From HK1 sp965215295 (GTDB lineage Bacteria > Pseudomonadota > Gammaproteobacteria > HK1), in assembly GCA_965215295.1 (NCBI GenBank), contig OZ244045.1:620001-684000 (forward strand): a stretch of DNA of 64,000 nt. The letters are read 5' to 3'. Below are positions 20,776 through 28,906 of the stretch, one piece after another. Positions within the stretch are counted from its first letter, which is position 1. Every line of letters begins with the position of its first letter. Position numbers and translations under genes: made by a program. The notes under the pieces were generated by a model that searched no databases, was not told the origin of the DNA, and saw nothing but the letters and a program-made list of their open reading frames with translations.

Positions 20776-21993
20776 ATGCCGGTGGGGTTGAAGGCGCCCG
20801 ATCGGCTCGGCCCGGTGGCGGGCGTCCGGGTCGCGACCGCGGCGCTCGGTGGCCGCGGCACGCCGCGCGACGACCTGACCCTGTTCGAGCTCGCGCCCGG
20901 CGCCTCGTGCGCGGCCACGTTCACCCGCAACGCGTTCTGCGCGGCGCCGGTCACGGTTGCGAGGGAGCACCTCGCCCGGGCGGCGCCGAGGTATCTGCTC
21001 GTCAACGCGGGGAATGCCAATGCGGGCACCGGAGCGGGCGGTGTCGAAGACGCGAGACGGTGCTGCGCGCTCGTCGCCGAGGCCGCGGGGGTGCCGGTCG
21101 AGAGTGTCCTGCCGTTCTCCACCGGGGTGATCGGCGAGCCGTTGCCCGTCGAGCGGTTCGAGAACGCCGTGCCCGTCGCGGTGGGTCGGCTGGACGAGGC
21201 CGGCTGGCTCGATGCCGCGTCGGCCATCGCGACGACCGACATCGTTCCCAAGGGCGCATCTCGAACCGTCGATCTCGGCGGCCTGACCGCGGTGGTCACC
21301 GGGATCGCCAAGGGCTCGGGCATGATTCGTCCGGACATGGCCACGATGCTGGCGTTCATCGCCACCGATGCCGCGGTCGCGCCGGACGCGTTGCGCACCA
21401 TGACGGGAGATGCGGTGGAAGCGAGCTTCAATCGCATCACCGTCGACGGCGATACTTCGACCAACGATGCCTGTGTGGTCGTGGCGACCGGAGCGTTGGG
21501 CAATGCGCCCGTCCGACCGCGGTCGCCGCACTGGTCGGCGTTGGCCGGAGCGGTGGGCGACGTCGCCCGTGAGCTCGCCCACGCCATCGTGCGGGACGGC
21601 GAAGGCGCAACGAAGTTCGTCACCGTGGAGGTCGAGGAAGGGGGCAGTCGGTCCGAGTGCCTTGCCGTTGCCCGTACCGTCGCGCACTCGCCGCTCGTGA
21701 AGACCGCGCTCTACGCGAGCGATGCGAACTGGGGGCGCATTCTGGCCGCGGTCGGCCGCGCCGGTGTCGCCGACCTCGACGTCGACCGCGTCCGGATATG
21801 GCTCGACGGAGTATGTATCGTCCGCAACGGCGAGCGCGATGCAGGCTACACGGAGGCGGCCGGCTCCGAGGCGGTCTCCCGCGACGAGATCGTGATCCGC
21901 ATCGCGCTCGGTCGTGGCGAGGTGGCGGAGCGGGTGTGGACGTGCGATTTCTCGCACCAGTACGTGACCATCAACGCCGGGTACAGAACCTGA
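20776..21993 (+). CDS. argJ: Ornithine acetyltransferase/N-acetylglutamate synthase ArgJ
   Basis: Arginine biosynthesis enzyme that recycles the acetyl group from N-acetylornithine to glutamate. The precursor cleaves itself before the conserved threonine of ATML; here that is T190 in KGSGMIRPDMATMLAF. Substrate-loop residues (NAGNANAGTG) and the C-terminal YTEAAGSEAVSRDEI are present. It is 405 residues. AGGAGGG lies just upstream of ATG 20776. It follows secA closely, an order common in gammaproteobacteria. Confidence 0.95.
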   Translation: MPVGLKAPDRLGPVAGVRVATAALGGRGTPRDDLTLFELAPGASCAATFTRNAFCAAPVTVAREHLARAAPRYLLVNAGNANAGTGAGGVEDARRCCALVAEAAGVPVESVLPFSTGVIGEPLPVERFENAVPVAVGRLDEAGWLDAASAIATTDIVPKGASRTVDLGGLTAVVTGIAKGSGMIRPDMATMLAFIATDAAVAPDALRTMTGDAVEASFNRITVDGDTSTNDACVVVATGALGNAPVRPRSPHWSALAGAVGDVARELAHAIVRDGEGATKFVTVEVEEGGSRSECLAVARTVAHSPLVKTALYASDANWGRILAAVGRAGVADLDVDRVRIWLDGVCIVRNGERDAGYTEAAGSEAVSRDEIVIRIALGRGEVAERVWTCDFSHQYVTINAGYRT

Positions 21994-22256
21994 CGCTCGA
22001 TGCGTGTCCGCGGACGCGCCTCGGAGCCGGCGGCGGGGTGGTTCCACTTGCTCGTTCACGGTGCCCGATCGTCGTTCCACCGCTCGGGCGGTCACCCGGC
22101 GCCGGCGGGCGGGCGCCGGGACGAGAGCCCCACCGGACCCCGGCCGATCGTGGAGCGCGGGCTCGGTGCGGCGCATGTTCGACCGCCCGCCGCCGGCCGG
22201 CCGGGGACGCGGGGGAGCCGGGGAGCGTCGAGTTCGCCGTGGTGCGCGAGTGAGCC

Positions 22257-23492
22257 ATGTCCGGCCCGCGGGTCCATGTCGTTGCCGGGGTGCTGCTCGA
22301 TGCCGCGGGCCGGGTGCTGGTGGCGCGGCGCCCGGACCGGGCGCACCTCGGGGGGCTGCGGGAGTTCCCCGGCGGGAAGCTGCGGCCGGGGGAATCGCGC
22401 CGGGACGGACTCGTGCGAGAGCTCGCGGAAGAGCTCGGAGTCCGGGTTCTTTCCGCTCGTCCCCTCATATGGGTCGAGCATCGCTACCCGGACCGCGACA
22501 TCGTGCTCGACGTGTGGAGCGTCGAGTCGTACACCGGGGCGCCTCACGGGCGCGAAGGCCAGCAAGTCGAGTGGCGAGACCCGCGGAGCCTCGACGCGGC
22601 CGATTTCCCGCCCGCCGACGCACCCGTGCTCACCGCCTTGCGGCTGCCCCGGCGCTACCTCGTCACCCCCGAGCCGGGCCGCAGTTGGAGCGCGTTCCTG
22701 GAACGGCTCGCCGACCGGGTCGACCGGGGTTTCGACCTGGTCCAGCTCCGCGCGCACTCGCTCGAAGAGCCGGCTCTTGTCGAGCTCGGCCGCCACGCCG
22801 CGGAGATCTGCCGGCTCCGCGGCGCGAAGCTGCTCGTGAACGCGGCCCCCGAGGTCGCGAGGCGTTGCGGCGCCGATGGTGTCCATCTCACGAGCCGGCG
22901 ACTGGCTCGTCTGGCTCGCGGGCGTCCGACCCCGGGGGGCGAGCCCCTCCCGGCGCACGAGAGCACTTCCGCACCGAAGTACGGCTCGGGATCGGTGGAT
23001 GATCGCGCGCCGTCCCCCGGCCCGCTGATGCAGGCGCGATCCGCCCCCGGCACGTCCGTTCGCGGGGAAGAACGGCCGGCCGGCCGGCGCCCGGGGCCGG
23101 CTCCCCATGTGGCGTCCCCCGAGTCCGCGGGAAGTGCTCCGGGGCATGTTGGCGACCCGGCCCCGGCGAGCGGCCGGGGATCCGGGGCGGAGGGCTTCCG
23201 CGACGCGCGGGAAGAGCCGGCCTTCCTGATGGGGGCGTCATGCCACGACGCGGACGATCTCGATCGGGCCCGCGCCGCGGGCTGCGATTTCGCGGTATTG
23301 GGACCCGTGCGGGCGACCCCGACCCATCCGGGCGCCCCGGTGCTCCGATGGAACGGTTTCGCACGATTGGCACGGGGCGCGGGAATGCCGGTATTCGCAA
23401 TCGGAGGACTGGGAAACGGCGACATCGCCGCGGCGTTGCGGAGCGGGGGACAGGGCGTCGCCGCCATCCGGGCGTTCTGGGGCGAGGACTGA
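22257..23492 (+). CDS. mutT: Nudix (MutT) - TenI/ThiE-like fusion with a long insertion
   Basis: Two-domain protein seen downstream of secA/argJ in many gammaproteobacteria. Residues 1-130 form a Nudix hydrolase with an exact Nudix box, G-x5-E-x7-RELAEELGV, expected to hydrolyse 8-oxo-dGTP. Residues about 140-410 resemble a ThiE/TenI barrel (LLVNAAPEVARRCG, GADGVHL, MGASCHDADDL, AVLGPV, AIGGL). Between GVHLTSRRLARLARGRP and FLMGASCHD, about residues 221-319, is a Pro/Gly/Ala/Ser-rich stretch that the barrel does not need. Homologues join these parts with only a few residues. The total is 411 residues instead of about 310-320. Confidence 0.85.
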   Translation: MSGPRVHVVAGVLLDAAGRVLVARRPDRAHLGGLREFPGGKLRPGESRRDGLVRELAEELGVRVLSARPLIWVEHRYPDRDIVLDVWSVESYTGAPHGREGQQVEWRDPRSLDAADFPPADAPVLTALRLPRRYLVTPEPGRSWSAFLERLADRVDRGFDLVQLRAHSLEEPALVELGRHAAEICRLRGAKLLVNAAPEVARRCGADGVHLTSRRLARLARGRPTPGGEPLPAHESTSAPKYGSGSVDDRAPSPGPLMQARSAPGTSVRGEERPAGRRPGPAPHVASPESAGSAPGHVGDPAPASGRGSGAEGFRDAREEPAFLMGASCHDADDLDRARAAGCDFAVLGPVRATPTHPGAPVLRWNGFARLARGAGMPVFAIGGLGNGDIAAALRSGGQGVAAIRAFWGED

Positions 23493-23702
23493 GCCCCGCG
23501 GTCGCGGGGCGCTCGGCACTCTGCGACAGGTTCGCCGAGAGCCTGCCCGCCGAGTCCCGCGGTCACGGGGCGTTCGGCGCTCTGCGACAGGTTCGCCAAG
23601 AGCCTGCCCGCCGAGCCCCGCGGTCGCGGGGCACTCGGCACTCTACGACAGGTTCACCGAGAGCCTGCTTGCCGAGTCCCGCGGTCGCGGGGCGCTCGGT
23701 GC
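23491..23702. repeat. 61-bp tandem repeats, three and a half copies
   Basis: Units begin at 23491, 23552, 23613 and 23674 (last one partial), a constant 61-base step with a few substitutions per copy. Each unit opens with an inverted repeat, CCCCGCG-GT-CGCGGGG in copies 1 and 3 and imperfect in 2, and also holds GACAGGTTCGCCGAGAG. The first copy starts inside the stop codon of the MutT-TenI gene. The hairpins could end transcription between the convergent genes at 22257-23492 and 23752-24075, but there is no T-run. Confidence 0.85.
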
Positions 23703-23751
23703 CGGCGCGGCCCGGGAACTCCCGGAGCGGCCGACGAGTCGTGACGCGGGA

Positions 23752-24075
23752 TCAGCGTTCCAGGTACTGGAGCTTCCCCTCGACGTTCTCCCACTCCTCG
23801 GCATCTTCGGGCGCGGCTTTCATCTCCGTGATCACCGGCCAGTCCTGCGACAGCTCGGCATTCAGCGCCAACCACTCCCGCTGATCATCGGTGAGGTCGT
23901 CCTCGGAGAGGATCGCCTCGACCGGACACTCGGGCTCGCACAACGTGCAGTCGATGCACTCCTCCGGATCGATGACCAGCATGTTGGGGCCCTCGTGGAA
24001 GCAGTCGACGGGGCATACCTCGACGCAGTCCGTGTACTTGCACTTGATGCACTTGTCGATGACAACGAACGTCAT
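23752..24075 (-). CDS. fdxA: Seven-iron ferredoxin FdxA
   Basis: Small soluble electron carrier with one [3Fe-4S] and one [4Fe-4S] cluster. The N-terminus FVVIDKCIKCKYTDCVEVCPVDC carries the first cysteine set and CIDCTLCEPECP the second, in the Azotobacter FdxI arrangement. It is 107 residues, the standard length. Start ATG at 24075 is chosen because the conserved MTFVV begins there; the open frame upstream is leader. In gammaproteobacteria fdxA commonly follows mutS; here an insertion begins about 75 bases upstream of its start. Confidence 0.95.
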   Translation of the reverse strand: MTFVVIDKCIKCKYTDCVEVCPVDCFHEGPNMLVIDPEECIDCTLCEPECPVEAILSEDDLTDDQREWLALNAELSQDWPVITEMKAAPEDAEEWENVEGKLQYLER

Positions 24076-24181
24076 GGGGTCTCGTTCCTCGAACCGTGGG
24101 TCAATCGGGCCGCGGATGATACGCCGCGAGTCCCTGCATTTCGAGAGGATGTACCGGCTCACGACCTTTGGCACTGAGCGT

Positions 24182-24803
24182 TCAGGTGGCCTCCAATGCG
24201 ACAAGGTACTCGTTGGGGGTTCGATAGGCGAGTGATGCATGTGGTCGTTGGTAGTTGTAGAAGAACTCGTACTGGGCGAGGCGGGAGGCGACGCTCGTCA
24301 CGGTGAGCGGTCCGTTGTAGAGGTTCCAGAATTCGGTTCGGGCGGAGCGGTTGGCGCGTTCTACGCAGCCGTTGTACTGGGGTCTGCGCGGTGGCAGGAC
24401 GAACAGTGGGACGTTGAGTTGTTCGCAGGCGTTTTCGAACTCGGCCATGAATTCGCTGCCGCCATCGACCTGGAGGGACAGGAGCGGGAACGGCAGTGTG
24501 TTGGCGAGGGCCATCAGGAAGCGTTTGGCGTTGCCGGCGGTGGCTCGCGAGTAGACCCGGGTGACCATGAATCTGGAGTCTGGACACACGGCACGGAACT
24601 CTTTCAGCGTCTGTCCGGCGCAGGTGTAGGTCATATGGTCGACCTGCACCCGCTCCCCGGGTCTGCGGGGCTTGGCCGTGTACTTCCAGCGCTTCGCCCA
24701 CTTCTCGAAGCGTCGCAGGCGTTTGGGCTTGATGCGTCCCTCGCACAACGAGGCACGGCGGATCGCGCCGCTCGCCAGGGCACGTTCGAGGATGCGTCCG
24801 ACC
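24182..24803 (-). pseudogene. IS481-like transposase, C-terminal catalytic part
   Basis: Encodes the integrase core of a DDE transposase: first Asp in VQVDHMTYTC, second in QVDGGSEF, Glu in CVERANRS about 34 residues later, and the closing FFYNYQRPHASLAYRTPNEYL typical of IS481/IS3-like enzymes. The N-terminal half lies at 28221-28597. Joined across one copy of the GTTGAC duplication the two parts form one 999-base frame (332 residues) with no frameshift, so the gene was intact until the second element entered. Confidence 0.9.
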
Positions 24804-25099
24804 GTTGACTGTTGTTTTTCACATTCCGTCGTGGGACCCCCACGGGAATGGGTCGGACTATTCCGTAGACGGATTTCCTGGGATGACGAAGCAATCCGGG
24901 AACCGGTCGGAGCGGGTGCGGTCCCCTGTGGCAAGGATCGTTGCGTAGCAGGTGCTGAGGATGTCGTCGCCCGATCGGGCGGATGCGTGCCCATCGTCAC
25001 CGCTTGGCGTCGGGCCAGTGCCGCCGTAGTCTCGCCACCCCTTGGGACGACAGAGGAGTTGGCCCGCGCGGGGGGACGAACCCCGCCGGGCCACGGCCG

Positions 25100-25723
25100 G
25101 TGCAGCTTCGCTACGAGACGGGGCTTACCGGCGAGCAATACGTTAAGGCCCAGGCGTGGCGCGCTGCAACCCTTGAGCGGTGTCCGAATCACCCCCACGG
25201 GGGATGTTCACTGGCACGCCACGGCACCTACGCGCGCAAGAGCCCGCGCGGGACACGCATCGCTCGCTGGTACTGCCCTGAGAGCCACACCACCTTCAGC
25301 CGGCTGCCGGACTGTCTGGCCGCACGGCTGCCCGGTGAGCTCGACACCGTCGAGGCGGTGGTGGCCCACGCCGAGCAGGCCCCGAGCCTGGCCGCCGCGG
25401 CCAATGAGCTGCGCCGCGACGCGGTCGAGCTTGCGGGGGCGATGCGCTGGGTCGAGCACCGGGTCCGTCTTGTCCATCACGTCCTGAGTATCGTCATCGG
25501 GCTACTCCCCGACCTCCTCGCCCGGTGTGTCGCCGAGGTGGGCGCGGTGCGCACGCGGCTCGAGACCGACACCGCGTTGCGGACGTTGCGTACCCTCACC
25601 GACGCGCAGCTCCCCATGCTGCCCGCCCCCTTGGGGTTCCACCCCCACCGCCTCAGCACGACGAATCGCAAGCCAGCGCGCCAACACAAGAGGGGGCCTG
25701 ACCCGCCGCCGTCGCCTGCGTAG
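25100..25723 (+). CDS. Transposon-borne zinc-ribbon-like protein, function unknown
   Basis: About 207 residues from GTG 25100; the frame is open from 24983, so the start is uncertain. The N-terminal region has cysteine/histidine pairs (CPNHPHGGC, then WYCPESH) that look like a zinc-binding, DNA-contacting module. A helical middle part follows (LAARLPGELDTVEAVVAHAEQ and onward) and then a basic tail. It lies 48 bases before the transposase gene in the same orientation, so it is probably co-transcribed. By position it could guide target choice or regulate the element; I do not recognise a named function. Confidence 0.65.
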   Translation: MQLRYETGLTGEQYVKAQAWRAATLERCPNHPHGGCSLARHGTYARKSPRGTRIARWYCPESHTTFSRLPDCLAARLPGELDTVEAVVAHAEQAPSLAAAANELRRDAVELAGAMRWVEHRVRLVHHVLSIVIGLLPDLLARCVAEVGAVRTRLETDTALRTLRTLTDAQLPMLPAPLGFHPHRLSTTNRKPARQHKRGPDPPPSPA

Positions 25724-25770
25724 CGTCTCGTCCCCCGGGCCGATGCGCCCCACCGACGAGGACTGCACCG

Positions 25771-27096
25771 ATGAACGACCCCGACGAGACGCTGCGCAAC
25801 GCCGTGGCGCTGTTCCGCTACGGCCTCATCGCCGACGTGCTCCCACTGCCGCCGGGCAGCCGCGACATCCGCCGCGCCCTGCACGAGAAAGCTCAACGCA
25901 CCTACACCATCCCCGGCACCCGCCGTACCCGCGTCGCCGTCGAGACGATGCGCGACTGGCTCAGCCTGTATCGCAACGGCGGGTTCGAGGCGCTGTACCC
26001 GAAGACCCGCGCCGACCGCGGCCAGCCCCGGCGCCTGCCCCCCGAGGTCGCCGAGTGGCTCGTTGCGCTCAAGACCGAGCGGCCTGCACTCTCGGTCAAG
26101 GCCCTCATCCGCGCCGCCCGCGAACGCGGCGTCGACCATCCCCTCGCGCCGTCGACCGTGCACCGGCTGCTCTCGCGCGAAGGACTGCTCGACAAACGCC
26201 CCGGCGACCCCGTCGCCACCGACCGGCGACGATTCGCCTTCCGCAACGCCGGCGAGCTGTGGATGAGCGACGTGATGCACGGACCGAAGGTGCGCGACGG
26301 GCGCCGGCGCCGAAAGGCCTTCCTCATCGCGTTCATCGACGACGCCACCCGCGTCATCCCCTTCGCCGCCTTCGCCTACGCGGACAACACCACCGCCTTC
26401 CTGCCCGTGTTCAAGCAGGCCATCGCGCGGCGCGGCCTCCCCGCAAGGCTCTATGTCGACAACGGGGCGAGCTTCCGCTCCCAGCAGCTCGCACTGGTAT
26501 GCGCCAAGCTCGGCATCGCGCTCATCCACGCCCGGCCCTATCAGCCCGCCGGAAAGGGAAAAATCGAGCGCTTCTTCCGCACCCTGCGCGCCGCCTGGCT
26601 CGCCCACCTCACCGCCGAGGCCACCGAGAGCCTGGAGACGTTGAACCGCACCCTCTGGGCCTGGGTCGAGGGCGAGTACCACCGCTCGCCCCATCGCGGA
26701 CTCGACGGGCGCACCCCCCTCGACCAGTGGGCACTCGCCGGGCACGACGTGCGCTTCCCCGGCCCCCGCCTCGACCTCGACGACCTCTTCCTGTTCGAGG
26801 CCAAACGCCGCGTCATGAAAGACCGCACCGTCAGCCTCCACGGACGACTCTACGAGGTCGACGCCGTGCTCGTCGGCCAATCCGTCACCTTGCGCTACGA
26901 CCCCGACGCACCGCCTGCGCGCCCCATCGAGGTCGTCCACGACGGCAAGGGTGCCGGGAGGGCCACCCGCCTCGACGCCTACGCCAACACCGCCGTCAAG
27001 CGCCACCGACCCTCCTGGCAGCTCCAGTGCGACACCCCCGCATCCGAACCACCCACCTCGCCTCTGACGATGCGCACCCTCAAGGAGAACCCGTAA
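25771..27096 (+). CDS. MuA/TnsB/TniA-type DDE transposase
   Basis: 441 residues. An N-terminal helix-turn-helix region (TRVAVETMRDWLSLYRNGG, SVKALIRAARERG, PSTVHRLLSREG) precedes an RNase-H-like core with D in LWMSDVMHG, D in YVDNGASFRS and E in GKIERFFRT. A C-terminal beta-barrel segment (TVSLHGRLYEVDAVLVGQ) is typical of Mu and TnsB/TniA transposases and absent from simple IS enzymes. The stop overlaps the next ATG (TAATG), so the ATPase is translationally coupled. Confidence 0.9.
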   Translation: MNDPDETLRNAVALFRYGLIADVLPLPPGSRDIRRALHEKAQRTYTIPGTRRTRVAVETMRDWLSLYRNGGFEALYPKTRADRGQPRRLPPEVAEWLVALKTERPALSVKALIRAARERGVDHPLAPSTVHRLLSREGLLDKRPGDPVATDRRRFAFRNAGELWMSDVMHGPKVRDGRRRRKAFLIAFIDDATRVIPFAAFAYADNTTAFLPVFKQAIARRGLPARLYVDNGASFRSQQLALVCAKLGIALIHARPYQPAGKGKIERFFRTLRAAWLAHLTAEATESLETLNRTLWAWVEGEYHRSPHRGLDGRTPLDQWALAGHDVRFPGPRLDLDDLFLFEAKRRVMKDRTVSLHGRLYEVDAVLVGQSVTLRYDPDAPPARPIEVVHDGKGAGRATRLDAYANTAVKRHRPSWQLQCDTPASEPPTSPLTMRTLKENP

Positions 27097-27896
27097 TGTA
27101 CCTGCGACACTTCGCCCTCACCCGGCTCCCCTTCGAGACCCCGGCCCACACCGATGAGCTGTTCGAGTCGAACTCCCGGCGCGAGGCCCAGGCACGGCTC
27201 CATCACCTCATCGAACTCAAGGGCATCGGCCTCATGACCGGAGAGGTCGGCTCGGGCAAAACCACCGTGTGCCGTCACGTCACCGCCGCCCTGCATCCGG
27301 GCCTGTATCGGGTGGGCTACGTCTGCCTGACCACCGGAAACGTCCTCGACATGTACAAATCCATCGCCTGGGAACTGGGACTGCCCACCGAGCGCTCGCG
27401 CGCCACCGCCTACCGCGCCATCCGCACCGAAATCACCCGATTGGTGTGCGAGGCCAAGCAGCTCCCCGTGCTCGTCATCGACGAAGCCCAGCACCTGCGC
27501 AACGACGTCCTCGAAGACCTTCGCTTGTTGACCAACTTCGCCATGGACAGCGACAACCGCCTGTGCCTGCTACTCGTCGGACTCACCGAGCTGCGCCGCC
27601 GCCTCGCCATGGCCGTGCACGAATCGCTCTCCCAACGCCTCGTCGTACGCCACCACCTCGCCGGCATCGACCGCGAGGAACTCCACGCCTACCTCGCCCA
27701 CCGCCTGCGTCTGGCCGGCTGCGAACTCCCCCTGTTCGACCCCCCCGCCGTCGAGGCGCTGGCGCACAGCGCTCGCGGATTGCCCCGGCTCATCAATCGC
27801 ATCGCCCACTACGCCCTCACCGCCGCCGCCGCAACAGGCGAGCGCACCGTCACCGCCGTGCACCTCGAGCACGCTGTCGCGGAGTTGCGGCTGTGA
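27096..27896 (+). CDS. TnsC/TniB/ExeA-like AAA ATPase
   Basis: 266 residues. It opens YLRHFALTRLPFETPAHTDE, like ExeA-family ATPases; Walker A is GEVGSGKTT, Walker B is VLVIDEAQHL, and sensor-1-like LLLVGLTEL follows. The C-terminal part (LPRLINRIAHYALTAAA) is the helical lid of AAA+ proteins. In Tn7, Mu and Tn5053-type elements the matching ATPase picks the target and activates the transposase; the one-base overlap with the transposase gene supports the same partnership here. Confidence 0.9.
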   Translation: MYLRHFALTRLPFETPAHTDELFESNSRREAQARLHHLIELKGIGLMTGEVGSGKTTVCRHVTAALHPGLYRVGYVCLTTGNVLDMYKSIAWELGLPTERSRATAYRAIRTEITRLVCEAKQLPVLVIDEAQHLRNDVLEDLRLLTNFAMDSDNRLCLLLVGLTELRRRLAMAVHESLSQRLVVRHHLAGIDREELHAYLAHRLRLAGCELPLFDPPAVEALAHSARGLPRLINRIAHYALTAAAATGERTVTAVHLEHAVAELRL

Positions 27897-27913
27897 ACCG
27901 GTCTTGACTCGTC

Positions 27914-28153
27914 GTGCACCACGACATCAGCGACGAGGCCACCGCTCATCTGTGCGAACTCCTCAACGACCTCGCCTTCGCCTTCGACCACCCCCCGCAC
28001 CCACCAGCGCGCCCGTTCAACGAACACGGGCGCGCTGGTGAACTCACCGTCACCACGAGCACCGTGATCGTCGCGACCGCCGCCGCGATCCCGGTGAACG
28101 CAGGCGCTCGGCCCGCACTGGCACCGCTCTCCGACGATGGGGGGACAATGTGA
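27914..28153 (+). CDS. Doubtful 79-residue ORF at the right end of the transposon
   Basis: GTG-initiated frame beginning VHHDISDEATAHLCELLNDL with an acidic helical start and an Ala/Pro/Thr-rich tail. It lies 17 bases after the ATPase gene in the same orientation, so it could be a fourth element gene. Its second half runs into the terminal region of the transposon. I do not recognise it, and it may be noise from GC-rich sequence. Confidence 0.25.
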   Translation: MHHDISDEATAHLCELLNDLAFAFDHPPHPPARPFNEHGRAGELTVTTSTVIVATAAAIPVNAGARPALAPLSDDGGTM

Positions 28154-28220
28154 GAAATCAGCCCTCAGCCGATCAGAAATAAACCGACAAATCCCTTACG
28201 AAATTACGTGCGACGCAACA

Positions 28221-28597
28221 GTTGACACGCTCAGGCGCCCCCCCTTGCGTGCCAGCATGGCCTGGATGCGCGCCTTGCCCATGAAGGGGTATTTGCGTCG
28301 CAGGCCCACCACGGCCTTGACGTCCTTGGGGGTCCAGAACCGGCGCCGCACGCGGCGCGGACGAGTCGACCTCGGTGCCAGGGCGTGCTGACCGCCAGCG
28401 GCCAGTGCGGCCTGCCACCGATAGCGCGTGCGTCGGCCGATGCCGAGTTGTTCGAGCGCTACGGCCTCGTTGCAGCCAGCGGCGCGTAGCCGGTCGTATG
28501 CTTTGAGCGTGCGATAGCGCTGTGCCGCCGCTGCGGGCACGTGTTCGGCGACTTTGAAACTGCGGTACGATTTGATGCGCATGGACTCGATGTTCAT
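28221..28597 (-). pseudogene. IS481-like transposase, N-terminal part
   Basis: Starts MNIESMRIKSYRSFKVAEHV and holds the helix-turn-helix region (EAVALEQLGIGRRTRYRWQ) and the linker DVKAVVGLRRKYPFMGKA. The frame then reads SVSTV and runs into the right end of the inner transposon, where it stops after a few foreign codons. The sequence continues in frame at 24803 with GRILERALASG. This is the 5' half of the gene whose catalytic part is at 24182-24803. Confidence 0.9.
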
Positions 28598-28906
28598 GGT
28601 TCGGGTCTCCTCAGTGGGTTGGTCCTCACTGCAGGCTACCCGATCCGGCGCCGGGGCGGCGTTCGCCAGCCCCGGCGCCGCTCAAATCGTCATCGCCGAT
28701 TCCGTGCCATATGTGTCTGAGCTAGAACAGAGGAAACCGCCCGGATCGCGGAGTCCCCGGCCGCGCGGCCGATGCCGGGGATCGCGGGCGGTCACCGATC
28801 GCAATCCCGGTGCCGTCGCGGATGCGGCGGAACTCGTCAGCGCGGGACCGGGGAACGGGCCCGGTCGGGACGGTGGCCCTGCCGGCACGGGGAGTTCCGG
28901 CCCTGT

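Larger units (their letters stand above)
24810..28220 (+). mobile_element. 3.4-kb TnsB/TnsC-like transposon inside the IS481-like transposase
   Basis: Termini are TGTTG at 24810 and CAACA at 28220. The six bases GTTGAC stand on both sides (24804-24809 and 28221-28226); a 5-bp duplication with one extra matching base is also possible. Deleting the element and one GTTGAC restores the host transposase frame, which fixes the boundaries. A TCACATT motif occurs at 24819-24825 and inverted at 28147-28153, perhaps transposase-binding sites. It carries a zinc-finger-like protein, a MuA/TnsB-type transposase and an AAA ATPase. No TniQ and no cargo gene is visible. Confidence 0.85.
24150..28729 (-). mobile_element. 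IS481-like insertion sequence, interrupted by a second element
   Basis: Ends read TGTACCGGCTCA at 24150 and, inverted, TGTTCTAGCTCA at 28729: shared TGT, C and GCTCA, with GGCAC further in. The direct repeat GAGGA stands at 24145-24149 and 28730-28734, a 5-bp target duplication. Subtracting the inner element and its duplicated target leaves 1163 bp, a normal single-gene IS. It carries one transposase on the minus strand, split in two. The element landed between mutS and fdxA. Confidence 0.85.

Noticed and set aside
23491..23702. CRISPR array
   Set aside because: The repeats are contiguous 61-bp units with no unique spacers, and no cas gene is near.
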